A stretch of 23,773 nt of DNA from assembly GCA_015654495.1 (NCBI GenBank), contig JAATGW010000626.1:1-23773 (forward strand), read 5' to 3'. Of the stretch, positions 8,715 through 14,346 are shown piece after piece (position 1 is the first letter of the stretch; each line of letters begins with the position of its first letter). Source of the DNA: Chitinophagales bacterium. GTDB lineage: Bacteria > Bacteroidota > Bacteroidia > Chitinophagales > Chitinophagaceae. The notes below the pieces were generated by a model. That model was not told the origin of the DNA and ran no database searches. It saw only the letters and a program-made list of their open reading frames with translations. A program made the translations under genes and the position numbers.

Positions 8715-9133
8715 TGATGATGGGCATTAGTGCTGGTTGATTAACTGCGCGCAAAGTCAAAGCTAAGTAGCCCCTGGAAATGCCGGTATCGGAGCGGAGA
8801 TTCCTGTCAATATACTTTTTTCAATAACTGTCAACTTGCGGCGGAGAGATTTCAGGAATAAACTTACTAAACTCTAGAGAAGCGAAGACTCAAAATTTAT
8901 ATGTAACTCAATGTGAATACTCAGTTCGGGCATAATCAACAGGTACTAAGCAGTACCTACTGTTTAGTGTTAAGGGGTTATAATATTGTTAACAAAAAGG
9001 ATTATATTTCGTGACTCTCTGGATTTTTTAAACTTTTCAATAGAACGTATCGCATAGTATTTAAAGTCATACAGTGCCAATTTCTTTAGAATAGCGATTT
9101 TCAATTTCGTTCCTATATTTACGGGAATTAACC
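8715..9133. other. Intergenic junction between sugar locus and accessory cassette
   Basis: There is no supported gene here. It holds a perfect 18-bp hairpin-forming palindrome at 8941-8958 and a 10-bp palindrome TTGTTAACAA at 8986-8995. A possible -7 box TATATTTA lies at 9114-9121, 12 bp before the plus-strand gene at 9134. No integrase, tRNA end or insertion-sequence remnant is visible. The left edge of the inserted cassette probably falls here, but I cannot place it. Confidence 0.4.
8941..8958. repeat. Perfect inverted repeat, 7-bp arms
   Basis: AGGTACT (8941-8947) and AGTACCT (8952-8958) are perfect complements around a 4-base AAGC loop. No T-tract follows on either strand, so a rho-independent terminator is unlikely. 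A protein-binding site or a boundary relic are possible roles. Its function is unknown. Confidence 0.5.
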
Positions 9134-9718
9134 ATGCGCGAAGAACAAGTCCGACAAGCCTTTCATGAATCTATATTGAAATCAGCACATAATTGTGCTG
9201 ATACGATCGTGGTTGATGAACTAGGTCTTAAAAATGGAGAGATCCGAGCTGATATAGCTGTGCTAAACGGAAAAATAGTTGGCTATGAAATTAAGACTCA
9301 AAATGATACGCTGGCAAGGCTGCCTTCTCAAGTTGAAGCGTACAGTGAGATCTTCGACAAAGCTTTTGTTATTGTAAGTCCAAACCATTTAGAAAAAGCT
9401 GCCGAATCCATTCCTGATTGGTGGGGTATATATACAATTAATACGGTGGATAATATTAATTATTCCTTCCCATGTCTTCGGAAAGGCCGATTAAACAAAG
9501 AACAAAATTCATTTTCAATTGCTCAGCTCCTTTGGAAAGCCGAGGCAATTGAAGTCGCCAATAGGTTGCTACGTCACAGGATAAAGCCCCAAACATCAAA
9601 GCATGAAATCTATGACGTTATATCTGGCACATGCTGCTCCAAGAAATTGAGTAAAATAGTAATAAAGTATCTTAAGCAGCGGGAGAATTGGCGAACAAAT
9701 CGGACACGACCTTTGTAA
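9134..9718 (+). CDS. sce7726-family protein, PD-(D/E)XK nuclease-like
   Basis: This 194-residue protein is the only plus-strand gene. Its N-terminal half reads DTIVVDELGL, then RADIAVLNGKIVGYEIKTQNDTL, then LPSQVEAY and PDWWGIY, which is the pattern of the sce7726 family named after Sorangium cellulosum. The spacing of Asp40, Glu52-x-Lys54 and Gln66-xxx-Tyr70 resembles the catalytic D...ExK plus QxxxY signature of RecB-like PD-(D/E)XK nucleases. DNA or RNA cleavage is therefore a reasonable inference but not established for the family. The C-terminal part is helical and charged. It converges on the beta-protein gene, and the last 47 bp of the two coding regions overlap (9672-9718). Only a weak Shine-Dalgarno-like GGGA precedes the ATG. 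Confidence 0.85.
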   Translation: MREEQVRQAFHESILKSAHNCADTIVVDELGLKNGEIRADIAVLNGKIVGYEIKTQNDTLARLPSQVEAYSEIFDKAFVIVSPNHLEKAAESIPDWWGIYTINTVDNINYSFPCLRKGRLNKEQNSFSIAQLLWKAEAIEVANRLLRHRIKPQTSKHEIYDVISGTCCSKKLSKIVIKYLKQRENWRTNRTRPL

Positions 9719-10757
9719 AGTGATGGTTATTTCCAACCCAATTCCAAACAGTTGGGCTGCCGGGTGTAGTTTCGCCTTTTGAACACTTTTTTAAATGTTT
9801 ATCTCCTTCGGAAAACACTTCGCCTAAATAAAATCCTGAGTTGAGAATATTTGTCGCCTGTGCAACATATTGCTTGAAATCTTCCGATTTTTTGAGTGCC
9901 TTTCCTTTAACAACATACCAGAAGTCATCGTGGGTGTAACGAATATTTGCACTTCTGGACATTTTGGTAGGATCGAATTCGAAATAACCTGGCGAGACCA
10001 TACTATAATCTCCGTAATTAATTTTACGATTGAAAGATTCAAGTCTTAATTTCTCAACAAGTTTTTTGTAAAAAGCCCATTCACCTCTAGGAATTTGATT
10101 TACGCCAACTTTAATCAAGTTTGTAGCTGGAAAAGAGCCGCCACATACCGTAAATGATTTCCACGATTGCAGTTTGGGAAAATCACCTAAGGCCTGAACT
10201 ACGCCATCGGCAAAATCTTCGCTATTTTTAAAATCCGCATCATTGAGGTCTAATATCAAGTGGCAGCTTTCCAGCGGGAGATCAATCTTAGTTAAAACTT
10301 TTTCAATATTATTTTCGAAGTCTGGAGATGTGATGTCACTAATCGTAACCCTTAGTCCAACGTCCTCAAGACCATACATAAATGAAATCATTGTAATTCC
10401 AGATAAAAAATTATCCGGAGAAGTTATTCGAATCACAGGTGTAGGACTAATACCTTTTTCATGAAGTAATTTAAACACGTACTCTATACAGGTCATTCCA
10501 TCCGGCTGTTTATCATTAATCAAATTTGTATCTATGAACGAGTTACTACTAGGCCATTTTTTAACTACCTTTTTGCAGAAATTTTGCAAGTGTACTTCTA
10601 TTGTCCTCGGCTTTTCTTTAGTCGCATGATCCCATTCCATTGGAGTAATTTCAAATAAAGGAACAATTGAATTTTTAGTCTTATTAGATAATTTAGAAAG
10701 TGCGTCAAACTCTCCTTGTTTTGATTTTAAGACGGGCAAATAAAATTCTGTGATCAT
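9672..10757 (-). CDS. Beta-family protein (T4 beta / sce7725-like)
   Basis: This 361-residue protein begins MITEFYLPVLKSKQGEFDAL and continues VPLFEITPMEW. That opening matches the Beta_protein family (T4 beta protein, also named sce7725) in which a beta-strand is followed by KxxGE and an L-P-x-x-E/D motif. Further blocks such as HLILDLNDADF and WKSFTVCGGSFP have the rhythm of alternating strands and helices, perhaps a barrel fold. No signal peptide or membrane segment is present, so it is cytoplasmic. The molecular function is unknown. Proteins of this type recur beside sce7726 proteins, and that pairing is reproduced here in convergent orientation. A strong GAGGAGG ribosome-binding site lies 5 bp before the ATG, unusual in this genome. 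It follows the ImmA/IrrE gene by 62 bp. Confidence 0.82.
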   Translation of the reverse strand: MITEFYLPVLKSKQGEFDALSKLSNKTKNSIVPLFEITPMEWDHATKEKPRTIEVHLQNFCKKVVKKWPSSNSFIDTNLINDKQPDGMTCIEYVFKLLHEKGISPTPVIRITSPDNFLSGITMISFMYGLEDVGLRVTISDITSPDFENNIEKVLTKIDLPLESCHLILDLNDADFKNSEDFADGVVQALGDFPKLQSWKSFTVCGGSFPATNLIKVGVNQIPRGEWAFYKKLVEKLRLESFNRKINYGDYSMVSPGYFEFDPTKMSRSANIRYTHDDFWYVVKGKALKKSEDFKQYVAQATNILNSGFYLGEVFSEGDKHLKKCSKGETTPGSPTVWNWVGNNHHFTKVVSDLFANSPAA

Positions 10758-10762
10758 TTCAA

Positions 10763-10769
10763 CCTCCTC
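10763..10769 (-). promoter_or_regulatory. Strong Shine-Dalgarno site of the beta-family gene
   Basis: GAGGAGG on the minus strand lies 5 nt before the ATG at 10757 and fixes that start. Native genes around the cassette show no comparable site. Confidence 0.75.
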
Positions 10770-10787
10770 TAGTTTTTTAATTCTTGT

Positions 10788-10818
10788 AAAAAATTTGGTC
10801 TTACCTCGCCCTGACCAA
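10788..10818 (-). terminator. Weak hairpin plus T-run between ImmA/IrrE and beta genes
   Basis: On the minus strand, TTGGTC (10813-10818) and GACCAA (10795-10800) can form a 6-bp stem with a 12-nt loop. It is followed by A and six T residues. It sits immediately after the ImmA/IrrE stop codon. The stem is short, so partial termination or attenuation is more likely than a full stop. Confidence 0.3.
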
Positions 10819-10819
10819 T

Positions 10820-12040
10820 TTAATCAGAAAATTGAAAATATCGTCCAGTTTCCTTTCTAATTCGACCTGCAATCAATGCAGGATGTACTTTTAGCGTTTT
10901 TGCTTGATTTATAATTGTTTCTGGCGAAGGACTAAAACGCACTAATGACTTCTTCCAAACCAAATCGGGAATAAGTGCATTTAGCGCAAAAGCGTCTGCC
11001 TCATGCTCTATCCCGTCAATCTTCACATCCAAATCATCGAAGATGACTGATAAGGATTCCGATAAATGCAGGTATATGTGCGCTACTTCGTGAAACAAGA
11101 CAAACCAAAAATTATCCAGTCGGTCATGGCGCAGAGTCATAGCAACAATCGGCGAATTATTTTCCCACAGTAAGGCCGCCCCATCTAAGAATGTACCTTC
11201 TAGTTGCGGTTCAATTACAAACCTAATACCACTATTCTTTAAGTATTCGGCAGCTTTTGCAGGACTATTGTTTTCCATGCTTAATTCAGCAAGACTTCTA
11301 AGCCAAGATTCAGTAATTATGCTTTTCTTAAAGACATTGTTTACTTTTTGACTTTTAGCCTTTGTAAGTACTTGCGCATACCAGGCATTTAAAGCGAACA
11401 TATTCAGAGTTGAGCCTGTGCGAATGGATTTCTTTGTAAAGCTGTATTGCAGATTACCAACGCCTGCTGATTCAAAAAACCGTTCAAGTAAGTTCTTTGA
11501 ATCAATGACCGCGTCATTGTACGATCCCGAAAAGTTCCCAAACCACTTCCGCTGATACATTTGTTTAAAGGGATAATGTGCTACGTCTAAATTTTCTGGC
11601 GCTTCAACGGTCTTAATTTGAACATCTGCGTTTATAGAGATATTCAGATGTTCTGCTATTTTCAGCAAGGTCTTAACACTCGCGGAATCATATTTTTCTG
11701 CTTCATACCTTTGAATTTGTTGCATCTTAACCCCAACTTTTTCAGCGAGATCGGCTTGTGTGAGGCCATTCGCAATCCTAGCCTTTATCAAAGCAAGTGG
11801 TAAATCTTTCAAATTATTCACTTCTGTGATTGCAATTTTACCAGCTTTTAAATCCTCGTACTCCTGCGCCTCTGAGATCAAATCATTCAATTGTGCTTCA
11901 ATTGCATTCTTCTGCACTTCAAGGAGTTTCGGATGAATGTTTTTAGCTGTGCTTGAAGTCAAGGCAAGAATATCTAATGACTGCTGAAAGTTATCAATCT
12001 GAGATTTTGCGATTTTATATTGTCTATCATTTGTAATCAT
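10820..12040 (-). CDS. XRE-type HTH plus ImmA/IrrE-family metallopeptidase
   Basis: This is a 406-residue fusion of three parts. Residues 1-65 are a helical, possibly coiled-coil lead segment. Residues about 80-140 form a Cro/XRE helix-turn-helix (ALIKARIANGLTQADLAEKV then QQIQRYEAEKY). The C-terminal part is an ImmA/IrrE metallopeptidase with zinc-binding HEVAH at 317-321 and a downstream EHEADAFALNALIP block (345-358) whose Glu347 probably supplies the third ligand. Relatives cleave repressors or serve as regulators in mobile-element and toxin-antitoxin settings. Its ATG overlaps the DUF6932-type stop codon (ATGA), so translation is coupled. A strong AAGGAGG site lies 6 nt upstream, inside the previous gene. 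It may repress its own promoter, perhaps through the palindrome at 12504-12527. Confidence 0.9.
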   Translation of the reverse strand: MITNDRQYKIAKSQIDNFQQSLDILALTSSTAKNIHPKLLEVQKNAIEAQLNDLISEAQEYEDLKAGKIAITEVNNLKDLPLALIKARIANGLTQADLAEKVGVKMQQIQRYEAEKYDSASVKTLLKIAEHLNISINADVQIKTVEAPENLDVAHYPFKQMYQRKWFGNFSGSYNDAVIDSKNLLERFFESAGVGNLQYSFTKKSIRTGSTLNMFALNAWYAQVLTKAKSQKVNNVFKKSIITESWLRSLAELSMENNSPAKAAEYLKNSGIRFVIEPQLEGTFLDGAALLWENNSPIVAMTLRHDRLDNFWFVLFHEVAHIYLHLSESLSVIFDDLDVKIDGIEHEADAFALNALIPDLVWKKSLVRFSPSPETIINQAKTLKVHPALIAGRIRKETGRYFQFSD

Positions 12041-12504
12041 ATGAACCCTCCTTTCTTTAAATGGTTTGTTAATCTAACTATCCCCTTCTTTTTACCTGTA
12101 TCTCTATCTGTTTGAAAAAAGTCCAGAAACGGTTTTCCAGAAACTCCTTCTATAAGCATTGCCGGGAAGTACTCCCCTAAAAACTTTTTCTTCTGGTTGG
12201 CTCTCCCATCATTAAAATCAAAAAAAACAGGATCTAATAAGTCTGGATCAACGTCTTCAATATCCCAGCAAATCTCATAGTCGTTTGGTATCAGCTTCGC
12301 AGTGACATAACTACCATCCAAAAAAACTTGCGGACACCCACTTTGAAACAAATTGTCTAGTCCTTTTAGCAACCCTTCAAATAAATGAAGTCTGGCTTGG
12401 TTGATTGCGTAACGTTCATAAACTTCAGTAAGGGTTGAATCATGAATCCCCGGCGGAAGAAGGGGCCATGGACTACCAGGAAGACTTATATAATCAGGTA
12501 TCAT
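12037..12504 (-). CDS. DUF6932-type nucleotidyltransferase-like protein
   Basis: This 155-residue cytoplasmic protein is first in the minus-strand part of the cassette. The opening IPDYISLPGSPWPLLPPGIH and the segment FLDGSYVTAKLIPNDYEICWD (61-81) resemble DUF6932 proteins. In that group GS followed about 10 residues later by D-x-D recalls the nucleotidyltransferase (MNT/KNT-type) fold. Here Gly64-Ser65 are kept and the acidic pair is Asp75-x-Glu77, a conservative change. Small nucleotidyltransferases of this kind often act as toxins or antitoxins that modify tRNA or partner proteins. That role here is inference from the ATGA overlap with the XRE-ImmA/IrrE gene. No Shine-Dalgarno site precedes the ATG; instead a palindrome touches the start codon. 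Confidence 0.72.
   Translation of the reverse strand: MIPDYISLPGSPWPLLPPGIHDSTLTEVYERYAINQARLHLFEGLLKGLDNLFQSGCPQVFLDGSYVTAKLIPNDYEICWDIEDVDPDLLDPVFFDFNDGRANQKKKFLGEYFPAMLIEGVSGKPFLDFFQTDRDTGKKKGIVRLTNHLKKGGFI
12047..12053 (-). promoter_or_regulatory. Strong Shine-Dalgarno site of the XRE-ImmA/IrrE gene
   Basis: AAGGAGG on the minus strand lies 6 nt before the ATG at 12040. It is embedded in the final Gly-Gly codons of the preceding gene, tying the two genes together and confirming the start. Confidence 0.75.
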
Positions 12505-12527
12505 AACACAATTATATTGTTGTGTTA
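12504..12527. promoter_or_regulatory. Palindromic candidate operator at the cassette's first gene
   Basis: TAACACAA (12504-12511) and TTGTGTTA (12520-12527) are perfect 8-bp inverted arms around an 8-bp spacer. The proximal arm touches the start codon of the DUF6932-type gene. A dimeric HTH protein such as the XRE-ImmA/IrrE product would bind such a site, which points to autoregulation. The binding protein is inferred. Confidence 0.5.
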
Positions 12528-12733
12528 CATAAATGTCAGAAAATGCTTTGTATTGGCCAAATTTTTATTTGCAGTAATGAATAATTATAGCATCGTCTAT
12601 TATGAGATTACATTATGGGCTTACAAAGTGGTGGAGTTGGAATATCGTAGAAAAAAAGCAAATCCAACATAATCGATTGATAATGTTTGTAGTGCACCTA
12701 ATTTTGTTGAAAAACTCATCCTGTATTGACGTC
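12528..12733. other. Junction between accessory cassette and M14 remnant
   Basis: This AT-rich spacer upstream of the DUF6932-type gene should carry the cassette promoter on the minus strand, but I could not find a convincing -7 box. It also marks the right border region of the cassette. I found no direct repeat shared with the left border by eye. Confidence 0.35.
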
Positions 12734-13408
12734 TCAGTCAAAACAGGGGCTCTTATCACTTTTTGTGCATCCCCGCAGAAAATAAATTGCGATGCCTTTA
12801 CCGAGTACAGAAGCCTGTTCCTTATATCCTGCCAGTGTACTCAACGGGCTGTTCATATTGGTTTCCAGGGTGAGGGCAATCACATGTTAATTCAATGCAA
12901 CAGTTGCCCATTGAGGCGGCATACCTTTCTGCGGTTCAAACTTATCAGCGGAGCGGGCACTGTAATGAAAAAAGGTCATCGATTGCTCGCCTTTTACACG
13001 CTGTTCCAGTGGCTTTGCCTCCGGTACAGAAAAAAATGCAGCTCTGTTGGTTTTCTGATCTTCGAAAGGCATATCTTTTTCCATCTCCAGTTCAATGGAA
13101 ATTTCCTGTCCGGGCCGCAGACCTTCGATTCTGAAATGAAACCATACTTTTCCCCAACCTGCTCCACCTTCATCATGCGGCGATACGCGAAGGATAACAG
13201 GATCCTTGTTCACCAATAGTATATTACCACCACCATTAAGAAAGTTAGTTGTAACAGTTATGCTATCAGTAATACAACCATGAGTTGGTATATCCGTCAG
13301 GGCGAAGGATTTTTTTGTGACGGGCATTACAAGCCAAAGCAAAGCTGAAAATTTAAGGCAGCTGAATGCGCGGGTTGTGATCCTGATTTTTTTTGCATTA
13401 ACTGTCAT
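12734..13408 (-). pseudogene. Remnant of an M14-type zinc carboxypeptidase-like gene
   Basis: An intact-looking ORF of 173 residues (12887-13408) has a signal-peptide-like start and an M14-associated N-terminal beta domain. The visible parts are VTTNFLNGGG, VWFHFRIEGLRPGQEISIEL and NRAAFFSV. It ends QWATVALN and TAA. The same frame continues past this stop for 51 more codons, reading VIALTLETNMNSPLSTLAGY then LGKGIAIYFL. That is the usual C-terminal end of such peptidases (T-L-E-T-N near the catalytic Glu region, then S-T-x-x-G-Y). The whole zinc-binding core (HxxE and its later His) is missing. I infer a large in-frame internal deletion plus a nonsense codon. The 173-residue piece may still be expressed but cannot be a peptidase. 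It follows the DapA-like gene by 14 bp at the distal end of the gene train. Confidence 0.6.
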
Positions 13409-13422
13409 GCCCTTTAAACCTT

Positions 13423-14346
13423 TTAACTGAATAGGGTTAAACTTTTTTCCATCTTTTTTTCCAGCATTATTGCCTTGTCAATCAGTTTTGCTGCATACTG
13501 ATGATGAATGGCGTCAAATTCAAGTATGGGTTTTCTTACCAATGGCGTGGCATATATTCCCTGTTTATGCAGCAGGTGTTTGAAAAAATGAACTGAGATA
13601 TCCAGATGCTGATTGGAAAATGCCAGTACCGGCAGTATTTCATTGAATAACCGTTCCGCAGTCTGGATATTTCCTGAGATATATTCATTATAAATCCTGC
13701 AATACGTAAAGTGCATTCCTGTAGGCATGAATGCGTGTACGCCTCTGGTCAACCCTTCGATCATTTGTGTAACAGCCCAACCTCCGCTCACGTGTAACCT
13801 TCCATCAGTTAGTTCCAATATTCTGGAATATTTGGTTCCTGCGGGAACGGTCTCTATTTTCAGACAACGAAATGCATCCACCTCTTCAAACAGGCGCACT
13901 ATTAATTCATCAGGCAATCCTTTACCCGAAGCATCCCAATCCTGTAACATGATGATTTCAGGCTGTAATTCAGCCAGATCCATAAAAGCCGAATAGAAAT
14001 TTTGTTCATTTTCAAACGGGATCTGGAAGAGCACATGTTTGCTACCGCGTTCTATATACCGATGTAATAATGTTTTGGCTTTTTTTAAATCTGTTTCACC
14101 CGCACCTGCAATTACCGGCACTTTACCCTGTACCTCTTCAAGCACAATATCAAGCATCTGAAGTCTTTCATCATGTGTCAGTTTATATACTTCAGAAGCC
14201 ATAGCAGGTACCAGGAAACCTGCTACACCGGCCTTCAATGCCGTTTGAACATTGAGCCGCAAACCGGTTTCGTCAATTTTATCATCTTTTGTAAATGGAG
14301 TATTCAATACCGTTACAATACCGTATAAAGGATACAAATCTTTCAT
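13423..14346 (-). CDS. Dihydrodipicolinate synthase/N-acetylneuraminate lyase-family protein
   Basis: This 307-residue protein has the DapA/NanA TIM-barrel layout: GIVTVLNTPFTKDDKID at the start, VPVIAGAGETDL near 76-87, and CLKIETVPAG with the probable Schiff-base Lys163. The family cleaves or forms 2-keto acids through that lysine. Two hallmarks are changed. The GTTGE phosphate/carboxylate loop is VPAMASEV. The catalytic-tyrosine motif (L-Y-N-x-P) reads LQDWDAS at 134-140, so Tyr is lost. A recognisable subgroup shares the LQDWD and SNQHLDISVHFFK blocks, so this is probably a distinct activity and not decay. Its ATG overlaps the oxidoreductase stop (ATGA). It could be an aldolase for a keto-deoxy sugar acid, but the substrate is unknown. 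Confidence 0.85.
   Translation of the reverse strand: MKDLYPLYGIVTVLNTPFTKDDKIDETGLRLNVQTALKAGVAGFLVPAMASEVYKLTHDERLQMLDIVLEEVQGKVPVIAGAGETDLKKAKTLLHRYIERGSKHVLFQIPFENEQNFYSAFMDLAELQPEIIMLQDWDASGKGLPDELIVRLFEEVDAFRCLKIETVPAGTKYSRILELTDGRLHVSGGWAVTQMIEGLTRGVHAFMPTGMHFTYCRIYNEYISGNIQTAERLFNEILPVLAFSNQHLDISVHFFKHLLHKQGIYATPLVRKPILEFDAIHHQYAAKLIDKAIMLEKKMEKSLTLFS

Noticed and set aside
8941..8958. The palindrome as a rho-independent terminator
   Set aside because: The stem is perfect but no T-tract follows on either strand and no gene ends nearby.
12680..12700. A TTTGTAG-containing sequence resembling the sugar operator
   Set aside because: The TAA part is shifted by one base relative to the consensus and no second half-site lies 21 bp away.
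8715..12733. Attachment-site direct repeats or an integrase flanking the cassette
   Set aside because: I compared the two spacer regions by eye and found no shared repeat, tRNA end or recombinase; the cassette's mobility is therefore unsupported by boundary signals.
12602..13219. A 205-codon plus-strand open frame
   Set aside because: It is antisense to the M14-like remnant, rich in Cys, His and Arg, has no recognisable domain, and the opposite strand carries clear protein signatures with a signal peptide.
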